A DNA stretch of 64,000 nucleotides, taken from contig NZ_PJJP01000033.1 of assembly GCF_002929555.1 (NCBI RefSeq), positions 62,001 to 126,000 of the forward strand, read 5' to 3'. Both the position numbers and the translations under genes were made by a program. Positions 41,407-49,674 of the stretch are shown here, piece by piece; within the stretch, counting starts at the first letter, position 1; every line of letters begins with the position of its first letter. Source of the DNA: Cryobacterium sp. N22. GTDB taxonomy: Bacteria; Actinomycetota; Actinomycetes; Actinomycetales; Microbacteriaceae. The notes under the pieces were generated by a model. It was not told where the DNA came from. It ran no database searches and was given only the letters and a program-made list of their open reading frames with translations.

Positions 41407-42479
41407 GCCGGCACCGTTTCCTTTCGCGCCGTGATGACGCGGGTTCTGCGCCGGTTGAACATCGAACGCACCCTGGGTGACTGCAGGAGGCAGATGATCA
41501 CGATGACGACGGCCTTGAAGGCCGGGGTCGCCGACGACGGGATGGACATGTAGACGATGGTCTTGTCGAGGGTCGCGATCAGCAGCGCCCCGATGATGCT
41601 GCCGGTGAGCGAGAACTTGCCTCCGGCCAGCGAGGTCCCACCGATGACCACGGCGAGGATCGCATCCATTTCGGCGGTCATCCCCGTTTTCGCCACCTCC
41701 ACCGTCATGACGCTGGCGGTGCTGAAGATGCCGGCCACGCCGGCGAGCACGGCGCTCACGATGTAGACGGAGATGAGGATGCCGACCGGGCGGATCCCGG
41801 CCATCCGGGCGGCCTTGGGGTTGATGCCGATGGATTCGATCATCAGCCCGAGGGCGGTGCGGCGCACCAGGGCGGCCAGGACCGCCACGATCAGCACGGC
41901 GATCACGAACACCACCGGGAAGCCCAGGATGGTGCCGTTGGCAATCCAGCGGAACGGTTCGTTCGTCGCCGAGGTGTTCTGTCCCGATGTGATCACCTTG
42001 GCCAGGCCCCGGCCGGCGAGCATCATCACCAGGGTCGTGATGAACGGTTGCAGGCCCACGATCGAGACGAGGATGCCGTTCAACGTACCGAGCAGCGCGC
42101 TGATGCCGAGCGCCAGGAGCACGGCGACGGCCGCCGTGCCGAACGACCCTGTGCCGGTGTTCCGCATGAACTCCATCGAGACGGCACCGGCCACGGCCAT
42201 CACCGACCCGACCGACAGGTCGATACCGCGGGTGGCGATGACCAGGGTCATGCCCACCGCGATCATCATGATCGGCGCGCTCGCGCGCAGGATGTCAATG
42301 ACGTTGCCCGAGAGGTTACCGGTGGCGGCGTTGACCGACACCCCGAGGTACGCAGGGTTCTTGGTGAGATTGACGACGAGCAACAAAAGCAGGGCCACGA
42401 TCGCCCAGACATACGGTTGGTGGAACAGCCCGCTGATGACACGGATGGCTGCGGACGGACGTGAGACGGGGGTGCTCAT
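41403..42479 (-). CDS. ytfT: Sugar ABC transporter permease, YtfT-like
   Basis: A 358-residue BPD_transp_2 permease. It contains LVIATRGIDLSVGSVMAVAGAVSMEFM and VIGGTSLAGGKFSLTGSIIGALLIATLDKTIVYM, the repeated CUT2 pattern, and a basic tail (FNRRRTRVITARKETVPA). It pairs with YjfF to form the channel energised by YtfR. Overlaps of 4 bp at both ends show tight coupling in the operon. Confidence 0.9.
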   Translation of the reverse strand: MSTPVSRPSAAIRVISGLFHQPYVWAIVALLLLLVVNLTKNPAYLGVSVNAATGNLSGNVIDILRASAPIMMIAVGMTLVIATRGIDLSVGSVMAVAGAVSMEFMRNTGTGSFGTAAVAVLLALGISALLGTLNGILVSIVGLQPFITTLVMMLAGRGLAKVITSGQNTSATNEPFRWIANGTILGFPVVFVIAVLIVAVLAALVRRTALGLMIESIGINPKAARMAGIRPVGILISVYIVSAVLAGVAGIFSTASVMTVEVAKTGMTAEMDAILAVVIGGTSLAGGKFSLTGSIIGALLIATLDKTIVYMSIPSSATPAFKAVVIVIICLLQSPRVRSMFNRRRTRVITARKETVPA

Positions 42480-44017
42480 GCGCCGCTCCCTTCTGAAGCG
42501 ATGAGATCGACGATGGCTTCGGCAGTCACGTCGGGTCCGTTGACGATCTCGCCGATCTTCCGACGGTCTTTCAGCACGATGATGCGCTCGCTGAGGCGCA
42601 CGACTTCCTCCAGTTCAGACGAAATGAAGATCACCGACATGCCGTCATCGGCGAGCGCCACAATTGTCTCCTGAATCTCCGCCTTGGCCCCGACATCGAT
42701 TCCGCGGGTCGGTTCGTCAAGGATCAGGAGCTCCGGCTGGGTGGCCAGCCAGCGGCCGAGCAGCACCTTCTGCTGGTTGCCGCCGGACAGATCCCGCACG
42801 GCCCGCTCCGGGTCGGCGGGGCGCACGTTCAGCTCCACCAGGTACTTGTCGCAGATCGCGGCCTGTTCCCGCCGGGACAGCGGCCGGGCCCAACCGCGGC
42901 GGGCCTGCACGGCCAGCACCAGGTTCTCCCGCACCGTGAGGTCGCCGACGATGCCCTCGTCGCGCCGGTTCTCGGTGGAGAAGGCGATCTTGCGCGCCAG
43001 GGCGCCGACCGGGCTGGTGACCTCGGCGGTTTTCCCGTCGATGGTCACGACGCCGGCGTCGGGTTTGTCGGCCCCGTAGATGAGCCGGCCGAGCTCGGTG
43101 CGGCCCGAACCGAGCAACCCGGCCAGGCCCACCACTTCGCCGGCGTGCACCTCGATGTCCACGGGTTCGATGGAACCCTTGCGGGTGAGGTCTTTTGCAC
43201 TGTAATAAGGGGTGCCGCCCGAGCGCGCGGCCCGGGACCGCTGGGAACCCAGGGAGTTGAGGGCGTCCACGTCCTTGCCGATCATCTCGGAGATGAGCTG
43301 GTTGCGCGGCAGTGCGGCAGTTCGGTGTTCGCCGACGACGACACCGTTCCGCAGCACGGTGAGCCGGTCGCTGATCGCGTACACCTGATCGAGGAAGTGC
43401 GAGACGAAGAGGATGGCGACGCCCTCGTCGCGCAGGCGGCGGATGACCGTGAACAGGCCCTCAACCTCGTTGGCGTCCAGGCTGGAGGTCGGTTCGTCCA
43501 GGATCAGAACCGTGGAGTCGGTGACCATCGCGCGGCTGATCGCGACCAGCTGCTGCAGGGCGAGCGAGATGCTGGAGAGCGGTTGCTTGGGGTCGAGGTC
43601 GCCCAGGCCCAACCGGATCAGGGCCTCGTGGGCCGCCTCGTGGGTCTTGCGCCAATTGATGCCGACGGGTCCGCGCACCTCGTGGCCGAGCATCACGTTC
43701 TCCCCCACCGTGAGGTTGTCGCAGAGGTTGACCTCCTGATAGACGGTGGAGATGCCGGCGCTCTGCGCATCCGCGGTGCCCGCGAACCGTCGCGGAACGC
43801 CGCCGACGGTGATGGTGCCCGAGTCGATCTTGTACACACCGGTGAGCGCCTTGATGAGGGTGGATTTACCCGCCCCGTTCTCGCCCATCAGGGTATGCAC
43901 TTCACCCGGGAAGAGTCGGAAGTTCACGTTCTGGAGAGCCTTGACCCCCGGGAACTCGATCGAGATGTTCTCCATCTCGACGATCGGCTCCGCCACTGCC
44001 GGCGCTGTCGCTGCCAT
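42476..44017 (-). CDS. ytfR: Sugar ABC transporter ATP-binding protein, YtfR-like
   Basis: A 513-residue double ATPase of the CUT2 type. The first half has Walker [10 protein letters not shown], signature-like LALQQL, and Walker [13 protein letters not shown]. The second half has a degenerate Walker A (GLLGSGRTEL), signature LSGGNQQK and [14 protein letters not shown]. The ATG at 44017 is chosen over an upstream frame extension because EMENISIEFPGV then follows the usual short leader. The gap to ytfQ contains a strong hairpin. Confidence 0.92.
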   Translation of the reverse strand: MAATAPAVAEPIVEMENISIEFPGVKALQNVNFRLFPGEVHTLMGENGAGKSTLIKALTGVYKIDSGTITVGGVPRRFAGTADAQSAGISTVYQEVNLCDNLTVGENVMLGHEVRGPVGINWRKTHEAAHEALIRLGLGDLDPKQPLSSISLALQQLVAISRAMVTDSTVLILDEPTSSLDANEVEGLFTVIRRLRDEGVAILFVSHFLDQVYAISDRLTVLRNGVVVGEHRTAALPRNQLISEMIGKDVDALNSLGSQRSRAARSGGTPYYSAKDLTRKGSIEPVDIEVHAGEVVGLAGLLGSGRTELGRLIYGADKPDAGVVTIDGKTAEVTSPVGALARKIAFSTENRRDEGIVGDLTVRENLVLAVQARRGWARPLSRREQAAICDKYLVELNVRPADPERAVRDLSGGNQQKVLLGRWLATQPELLILDEPTRGIDVGAKAEIQETIVALADDGMSVIFISSELEEVVRLSERIIVLKDRRKIGEIVNGPDVTAEAIVDLIASEGSGA

Positions 44018-44087
44018 TTCTCTGCCTGGTCCTGCCGGTGTGTCGGCCTCGAAAGTTGGGTTGCGTGGCGAACCTGCCACGAAGGGG

Positions 44088-44127
44088 GTGTTCGTTCCTG
44101 CGGCCGGTCGGCCGCAGGAACGAACAC
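44088..44127 (-). promoter_or_regulatory. Perfect 19-bp hairpin between ytfQ and ytfR
   Basis: GTGTTCGTTCCTGCGGCCG (44088-44106) and its exact complement (44109-44127) are separated by GT. There is no T-run, so it is more likely an mRNA-stabilising or attenuating element that keeps the upstream binding protein in excess than a full terminator. Confidence 0.85.
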
Positions 44128-44161
44128 GCTGCCCGCGGATGTCGCGGGTCGGTGCTGCGGG

Positions 44162-45160
44162 TTAGTACTGGCGGTCGGGCAGGGCCGCGGTGGCCGCCTC
44201 GGGCGAATCGAATGTCGTGCTCGGCACGACGATGCTGGACTCGACGTCCTCGCCGGCCAGCGCCGCGTTGACAACCTCGATGGCGTCGTCTCCGAAGAGC
44301 GGGTTGTACTCGGCCACGAAGCTGAGGCGGCCGGCCGCGAGGGCCTCGAGGGCGGCCTGAGTGCCGTCGATGGTGATGATCTTCACGTCGGTGCCGGGGA
44401 TGAGTCCGGCCTCCTCAACCGCGAGAGCCGCGCCCAGACCCATCTCGTCGTTCTGTGCGAAGACGAGCTGGATGTCGTTGCCGTTGGCCTTGAGCATGGT
44501 CTCGAAGACGCTCTTGGCCTCTTCGGTCGACCAGTTGGCCGACTGGCTCTCGAGCTTGGTCAGGTTGTCGGCGACGGCCTCGTCCCACCCCTTGTTGCGG
44601 TCGTTCACCACGGAAAGTCCGGGCGGGCCTTCGAGGACGACGTAGTTCGCGCCATCCGGGAACTGCTCGTTGGCCCATTCGGCGGCCGAGGCGCTGATGC
44701 CCACGTTGTCCGGAGCGATCCGGCTCGTGTAGAGGCTCTCGTCGTTCGGCTCGATACCGCGGTCAAGCAGCACCACCGGGATCTCGGCCTCCTGTGCACG
44801 CTCGAGCACGTCCTCCCAGCCCGTTGCCTCGGTGGCCGAGAGCAGGATCGCGTCAACACCCTCGTCGATGAACGAGGTGAACGCGGTGATCTGCGAGTTC
44901 TGGTCGCCGTTGCTGGACGGTGCGTACTTCAGGTCGAACCCGTTCTCTTTGGAGAACGCGTCCTGGATGTTCTGCTCGTTCGCGGTGCGCCAGCCGCCCT
45001 CGGGTCCGACGGCGACGAATCCGACGGTGGTGAGCTCGCCGCCGTCGTCACCGGATGCGGCCGGTTCGTCCGACCCCGACGAGCAGGCGACGAGACTGAA
45101 AGCCAGTGTTCCGGCCAGGGCCAGGCCCGTGAACGCGCGGAACCGTGATGTGGGTGCCAT
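44162..45160 (-). CDS. ytfQ: Galactofuranose-type sugar-binding lipoprotein, YtfQ-like
   Basis: A 332-residue periplasmic-binding-type lipoprotein. The signal peptide ends in the lipobox LVACSSG. The mature part matches E. coli YtfQ in many places: VGPEGGWRTANEQNIQDAF, SFIDEGVDAILLSATEATGWEDVLERAQEAEIPVVLLDRGI, LYTSRIAPDNV, FAQNDEMGLGAA and IDGTQAALEALAAG. Ligand is therefore probably galactofuranose or a related furanose. First gene of the minus-strand operon, with AAGGAGGA before ATG 45160. A LacI-type operator pair lies upstream. Confidence 0.92.
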   Translation of the reverse strand: MAPTSRFRAFTGLALAGTLAFSLVACSSGSDEPAASGDDGGELTTVGFVAVGPEGGWRTANEQNIQDAFSKENGFDLKYAPSSNGDQNSQITAFTSFIDEGVDAILLSATEATGWEDVLERAQEAEIPVVLLDRGIEPNDESLYTSRIAPDNVGISASAAEWANEQFPDGANYVVLEGPPGLSVVNDRNKGWDEAVADNLTKLESQSANWSTEEAKSVFETMLKANGNDIQLVFAQNDEMGLGAALAVEEAGLIPGTDVKIITIDGTQAALEALAAGRLSFVAEYNPLFGDDAIEVVNAALAGEDVESSIVVPSTTFDSPEAATAALPDRQY

Positions 45161-45248
45161 GTGATCTCCTCCTTGAGACCTGCCGGCACGAGCGTCGTGC
45201 CTGCAGTATGAATGTGTTCAGTGAACGGCTGCGGTGCTAGAGACGATG

Positions 45249-45329
45249 TGTGATCGCTAACAATTCGCTACTAGCCAGCCGCTTGATAGTTTCTGACTTC
45301 GATGTCGGGATCAATTGTTAGCCTTCACA
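45249..45329. promoter_or_regulatory. Two LacI-type operator-like sites between ytfQ and the divergent ATPase gene
   Basis: In the 305-bp gap 45161-45465, TGTGATCGCTAACA (45249-45262) and TGTTAGCCTTCACA (45316-45329) are the same 14-mer in opposite orientation, with 12 of 14 bases identical when one is reverse-complemented. Shared half-sites GCTAACAATT and AATTGTTAGC extend the match. A looping LacI repressor, likely the product of 47186-48193, could bind both and control both directions. Confidence 0.6.
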
Positions 45330-45465
45330 ATCGCTCGTTTCGGAGGCTATCCGCGGTGCGAGGGTGTTGTCAAGGGGTTTCCGCCGGGATCTGTTCCTGC
45401 GGGGAGCCTGTTGCGCCGAACGAGTTGTGAACCCTAACATTCAGGGGGACGAGGAGGTTCGCGAC

Positions 45466-47034
45466 GTGCACGGAAGTAAAGCCGAACCGATCGTGGTGAT
45501 GAGCGGCGTCACCGTCACGTTCCCGGGCGTCACCGCACTGGATTCCGTGGACTTCAGGCTGTTCCCCGGGGAGGTGCACTCGCTGCTGGGCGAGAACGGC
45601 GCGGGCAAGAGCACCCTGATCAAGGCGCTGACCGGTGTCTATCGCATCGATGGCGGCCGGATCGAGGTCGACGGGGTGAGCGTGGCCTTCACCAGCCCGG
45701 CCGACGCGCAGCGGTCCGGCGTGAGCACCGTGTACCAGGAGATCAACCTGCTGCCCAACCTCAGCGTTGCCGAGAACATCCTGCTCGGGCACGAGTCCCG
45801 CCGTCCGTGGGGTGGCATCGACTGGCCGGCGACACGTCGGCACGCCGGCGAGCTCCTACGGGGTATGAACCTCGAGATCGACCCGGCATCCACCCTGGCT
45901 GACCATTCACTGGCCGTGCAACAGCTCATCGCCATCACCAGGGCCGTTGCCGTGCAGCCCAAGGTGTTGATTCTCGACGAACCCACCTCGAGCCTGGACA
46001 CCGACGAGGTGACGGAGCTTTTCAGGGTGATCGCCCACCTCAAGGAGTCCGGGGTGGCCATCCTGTTCATCTCGCACTTCCTCGAGCAGGTCTACGAGAT
46101 CTCCGACAGGCTCACCGTGCTGCGCGACGGTCAACTCGTCGGCGAGTACCTCACCGATGAGCTGCTGCGGATCGACCTCGTGCAGAAGATGGTCGGCGCC
46201 GGGATGTCGGTGCTCTCCGAGATGCAGAATCGCACGAGTGAACGGGAGGTCGAGGAAGCGCTCGGCGGTGAACGGCCGCTGGTCAGCGCCATCGGCCTCG
46301 GCCGGGACGGCGCCCTCGCGCCGATCGACCTGGCCGTCTACGAGGGCGAGATCGTCGGCATGGCCGGTCTGCTCGGCTCCGGCCGCACCGAGCTGGCGCG
46401 GCTGCTGGCGGGTATCGACCGGCCGGACAGCGGCAGCGTGTCGGTCGACGGGGTCGCGCACAGGTTCCGGAGCCCCCGAGATGCGCTGAAACACCGCATC
46501 GCCTATGCCTCGGAGGACCGCCGTGCCGAGGGCATCATCGGGGACCTGACCGTGCGCGACAACATCGCGCTGGCCCTGCAGGCCGACCTGGGCTGGTTCC
46601 GTCGGATCTCCCGGAAACGGCAGGACGAACTCGCCGCCAGCTACATCCAGGCGCTGAACATCCGTCCGCCGAACCCGGAGGCGCTGGTGCGGCACCTCTC
46701 CGGGGGCAACCAGCAGAAGCTGCTCCTCGCCCGCTGGCTGGCCATCGCCCCCCGACTGCTGATCCTGGACGAGCCAACCAGGGGCATCGATATCGGCGCC
46801 AAGGCCGAGATCCAGAATCTGGTGACCGATCTGGCCGAGAACGGTCTCGCCGTGGTCTTCATCTCGGCCGAGCTCGAAGAGGTGTTGCGCATCAGCAACC
46901 GGGTCGCGATCCTGCGCGACCGCAAGAAGGTCGCCGACATCCGCAATCACGACCTGACCGTCGAACGGTTGCTCACCGTCATCGCCGACGGCGCCGACGA
47001 TGACGAAGACGAGCATCGGGGGGCCGGGTTGTGA
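45466..47034 (+). CDS. Orphan sugar ABC ATP-binding protein (second YtfR-like)
   Basis: A 522-residue double ATPase with Walker [22 protein letters not shown], degenerate second Walker A (GLLGSGRTEL), LSGGNQQK and [14 protein letters not shown]. It resembles YtfR along its length ([33 protein letters not shown]) and looks like a paralogue. No permease or binding-protein gene accompanies it on this strand. The GTG at 45466 has GAGGAGG eight bases before; the frame is open upstream to 45364. It may serve the divergent ytf permeases under other conditions, or a distant permease (inference). A LacI gene follows 151 bp later. Confidence 0.88.
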   Translation: MHGSKAEPIVVMSGVTVTFPGVTALDSVDFRLFPGEVHSLLGENGAGKSTLIKALTGVYRIDGGRIEVDGVSVAFTSPADAQRSGVSTVYQEINLLPNLSVAENILLGHESRRPWGGIDWPATRRHAGELLRGMNLEIDPASTLADHSLAVQQLIAITRAVAVQPKVLILDEPTSSLDTDEVTELFRVIAHLKESGVAILFISHFLEQVYEISDRLTVLRDGQLVGEYLTDELLRIDLVQKMVGAGMSVLSEMQNRTSEREVEEALGGERPLVSAIGLGRDGALAPIDLAVYEGEIVGMAGLLGSGRTELARLLAGIDRPDSGSVSVDGVAHRFRSPRDALKHRIAYASEDRRAEGIIGDLTVRDNIALALQADLGWFRRISRKRQDELAASYIQALNIRPPNPEALVRHLSGGNQQKLLLARWLAIAPRLLILDEPTRGIDIGAKAEIQNLVTDLAENGLAVVFISAELEEVLRISNRVAILRDRKKVADIRNHDLTVERLLTVIADGADDDEDEHRGAGL

Positions 47035-47185
47035 CCGGGACCGCCGTGCTCCTGGCACTCACCGTCCAGGGCACTCGTCTAGAATCGGTGACACAACCCT
47101 GCATTACGTGGGCTGGCCGTATGTTCCGCGTGAGAATCGACCGCGGAGAAATGGGGCCCCGTCGCCCGCAGGGAGAGGTATCGCC

Positions 47186-48193
47186 GTGAGAGAGGAAACT
47201 CCCCGCCAGGCGACGATCTTCGACGTCGCGCGTCTCGCCGGGGTATCGCACCAGACGGTCTCCCGCGTGCTGAACGACCTGCCCAATGTGCGGCCGTCCA
47301 CCCGGGTTCGGGTCGAGGAGGCCATCAAGAAGCTGCGGTATGTGCCCTCCCCCGCCGCGCGGGCTCTCGTGACCCGGCGGTCGCGCACCATCGGGTTGAT
47401 CGCAACGGGCACGCCCGAATTCGGACCGGCGTCCACCCAGCTGTACTTCAACGCTGCCGCCAGGAAAGCGGCCTGGTCGGTCTTCACGGCCAGTCTGATC
47501 GACACCGAGCCGTCGGCGATCCGGGCCGTCGTCGAGGCGTTCCTCCGCCAGAACGTCGAAGGCATCGCCGTCATCACGAGCCGCCAAGGCGTCGTCGACG
47601 TTGTCGCCGGCATGGAGCTGGCCATCCCCGTTGTGGCGCTCGAGGCCACCTCCCGCACCGGCATCACCACGGTGGGGGCCAACCAGTACAGCGGAGCCCG
47701 GACCGCGGTGGCCTACCTGGCGGGGCTCGGCCACCGCAATATCGCGCACCTGGCCGGGCCGAGCGACTCGATCGACGCCAAGGAACGGGAGCGCGGTTGG
47801 CGCGACGAGCTGGCCTCCCGCGGCCTGCAGGCGCGCCGCATCGGCATCGGCGACTGGTCGCCGTCGGCGGGCTACAGCTTCGGCATGGCCTGCGACCTCG
47901 AGGGGCTCACGGCCATTTTCGTGTCGAACGACCAGATGGCGGTGGGGCTGATGCACGCCCTGTCCGATCGGGGCCGGTCGGTTCCCCGCGACGTCAGCAT
48001 CGTCGGGTTCGACGATGTCCCCGAGGCGGAGCATCTGTCGCCCCCGCTCACCACCGTGCGCCAGGATTTCGAGCACATCGGACGGGACATGCTCAGCGTG
48101 TTGCTCGGACGCATCAACGGCGACGGTTCCCCGCTGCCGGCCTCCGTTCCCGCCCTCATCGAGCGCTCCTCCACCCGCCGGCTCGACGACTGA
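47186..48193 (+). CDS. LacI-family transcriptional regulator
   Basis: A 335-residue LacI/GalR repressor. HTH: TIFDVARLAGVSHQTVSRVLNDLPNVRPSTRVRVEEAIKKLRYVPSPAARAL. Ligand domain follows, with FVSNDQMAVGLMHAL and DVSIVGFDDVPEAEHLSPPLTTVRQDF. It resembles the AraR-like protein at 56239-57258, so the two are paralogues. The GTG at 47186 follows GGGAGAGG; the upstream frame is non-coding. It is likely to control the orphan ATPase and the divergent ytf operon through sites at 45249-45329. Confidence 0.9.
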   Translation: MREETPRQATIFDVARLAGVSHQTVSRVLNDLPNVRPSTRVRVEEAIKKLRYVPSPAARALVTRRSRTIGLIATGTPEFGPASTQLYFNAAARKAAWSVFTASLIDTEPSAIRAVVEAFLRQNVEGIAVITSRQGVVDVVAGMELAIPVVALEATSRTGITTVGANQYSGARTAVAYLAGLGHRNIAHLAGPSDSIDAKERERGWRDELASRGLQARRIGIGDWSPSAGYSFGMACDLEGLTAIFVSNDQMAVGLMHALSDRGRSVPRDVSIVGFDDVPEAEHLSPPLTTVRQDFEHIGRDMLSVLLGRINGDGSPLPASVPALIERSSTRRLDD

Positions 48194-48248
48194 GCCCTTT
48201 CACCTCGGGAACCCCTCGAGCACACGGGATCTCCGTGGCGCGTCACGC

Positions 48249-49325
48249 TCAGGCGCGGGGCACCCCTCGCTCGGTGAGGAAAGCGTGAAACCGGGCCGGT
48301 GAGAGCGCGAGGTCCCACCCCCAGCGGTCGAAGCTGTTCACCCGGGCGCGCAAGGCGTCCTCGCGCTGCTTCTCCTGCCACACCACCGAACTCGGGTCGC
48401 GATCGCCCAGCACCGGTCCCACGCCGTACTTGAGGAACCCGTCGAATTCGCCGATCTTGCGCACCCGGCGCCAGAAGAAGTCCACCCAGGCAGTGCCGCC
48501 AAGGATGTCAGGAAAACACACCTGCAGCTCAGGCGCCGCGAAACCCAGCTGGAAGATGCGCACCCGGCTCAGCGTCTCCCCAGGGTTCGCCGCCAGCGGG
48601 TTCGCGAAGGCGATCACCCGTTCGGCCCGGCGCCGACCGGTTCGCGGGTTCACCCGTGCGAGCTCGCGGTAGAGGTCCTCCCTGGTCAGCGGCGGCCGGA
48701 CCGGCACTTCACCGCGCCGCTCCCGCTCGGCGCGTTCCTGCTCAACACGCAGCGCGTGATCCACCATTGTCACCCCCACCAGAAAGGGCGACGATGCGGC
48801 CACATCCACCAGGGTTCGCGCAAGCGTGGTGACCCGGCATCCGTCGATCTCGTGTACCGCTTCCGGTACCGGCCCGCGGTGGCTGGTGGTGAATCGGGCA
48901 TTGCTGCCCCCGCTGGCGCCAGGTGTAACAATGTGCACGGTGGACGGCCATCGGCCGATGATCGGGAGGCCGCGCAGGACGGCCGCTGAGTGATGCGACA
49001 GCACGGGGGGATTGCCGGCGACCAGCGCGGTCGCTCGAACCATGAGACGGTATCGCTCGTCGACGTTTGAAGCGCGCCATCGCTCCCCCGTGACGTACAC
49101 GCCACGCCGAATACTGTGCAGCACGCCCTCGCGGCACAGCCTTGTGAAGCTGTGCGGCAACACCCCGGCCTCCCCTAGGGCATCAGCCGGGAGCAGCCCG
49201 CCAAACCGTAGACCCACGACATTCGCGAGGCGGAGGGCAGGGTCGACGGCGGTGAGGGCTCCACCGGCGGCCGGCGGCTCGTGGGCGAAGGATCGATCGG
49301 ATGATGAGGGCTGGGCTGTGACCAT
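48249..49325 (-). CDS. AbiEi-like antitoxin-domain protein
   Basis: A 358-residue protein of the type often annotated as 'type IV toxin-antitoxin AbiEi family antitoxin domain-containing' in Microbacteriaceae. The N-terminal winged-helix-like part is LGEAGVLPHSFTRLCREGVLHSIRRGVYV, followed by LSHHSAAVLRGLPIIGRWPSTVHIVTP. The C-terminal part (FFWRRVRKIGEFDGFLKYG, WQEKQREDALRARVNSFDRWGWDLAL) looks like a DUF559/Vsr-type nuclease-fold domain. No AbiEii-type toxin is adjacent, so it is an orphan. The ATG at 49325 follows AAGGA. A family-specific repeat cluster lies just upstream. Confidence 0.75.
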   Translation of the reverse strand: MVTAQPSSSDRSFAHEPPAAGGALTAVDPALRLANVVGLRFGGLLPADALGEAGVLPHSFTRLCREGVLHSIRRGVYVTGERWRASNVDERYRLMVRATALVAGNPPVLSHHSAAVLRGLPIIGRWPSTVHIVTPGASGGSNARFTTSHRGPVPEAVHEIDGCRVTTLARTLVDVAASSPFLVGVTMVDHALRVEQERAERERRGEVPVRPPLTREDLYRELARVNPRTGRRRAERVIAFANPLAANPGETLSRVRIFQLGFAAPELQVCFPDILGGTAWVDFFWRRVRKIGEFDGFLKYGVGPVLGDRDPSSVVWQEKQREDALRARVNSFDRWGWDLALSPARFHAFLTERGVPRA

Positions 49326-49468
49326 GCTGCAGGTTCCTTCTTCGCGGCACGACACTCGGTCCTAGCCCCGCAAGTGGTGCAGTATCCATCGCGCCGCACC
49401 CTGTGGAGGGCGGCCCGACGGCGCAGTGCACAGAGCGCCAGAACATCTATTCCATTCCACCCCGGCCC

Positions 49469-49567
49469 TCGTGGCGCAGGTTTGTGCTCGCAGCGCAGGC
49501 TAATGCGCCGCATACCCTGCGCCACGAGGAGGAAGGTGCGCCACGAGAAGGAAGGTGCGCCACGAGG
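49469..49567. repeat. TGCGCCACGAG repeat cluster in a 349-bp gene-free gap
   Basis: Two 19-bp tandem copies (TGCGCCACGAGGAGGAAGG at 49518-49536, TGCGCCACGAGAAGGAAGG at 49537-49555) and a third partial copy (49556-49567) lie upstream of the AbiEi-like gene; an inverted CTCGTGGCGCA is at 49469-49479. No gene is seen between 49326 and 49674. Confidence 0.75.
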
Positions 49568-49617
49568 CCTGGCGCGGATGTCGGCGGGCCGCCGCGCAAT
49601 GCGGGGCGCGCAAAAGA

Positions 49618-49656
49618 CCGCCGGCCCCGCGTCCGAAGAGGAGGCGGGGCCGGCGG
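49618..49656 (-). terminator. Intrinsic terminator after the arabinose operon
   Basis: CCGCCGGCCCCGC (49618-49630) and GCGGGGCCGGCGG (49644-49656) form a 13-bp stem. Read on the minus strand it is followed by TCTTTTG. It lies 19 bp after the mmsB stop and closes the long minus-strand operon. Confidence 0.85.
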
Positions 49657-49674
49657 CCGGATGGAGCGTGGTGC

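Noticed and set aside
43145..45148. A 667-codon open frame on the plus strand opposite ytfR and ytfQ
   Set aside because: It spans two real genes and the hairpin between them, and is a product of GC codon bias.
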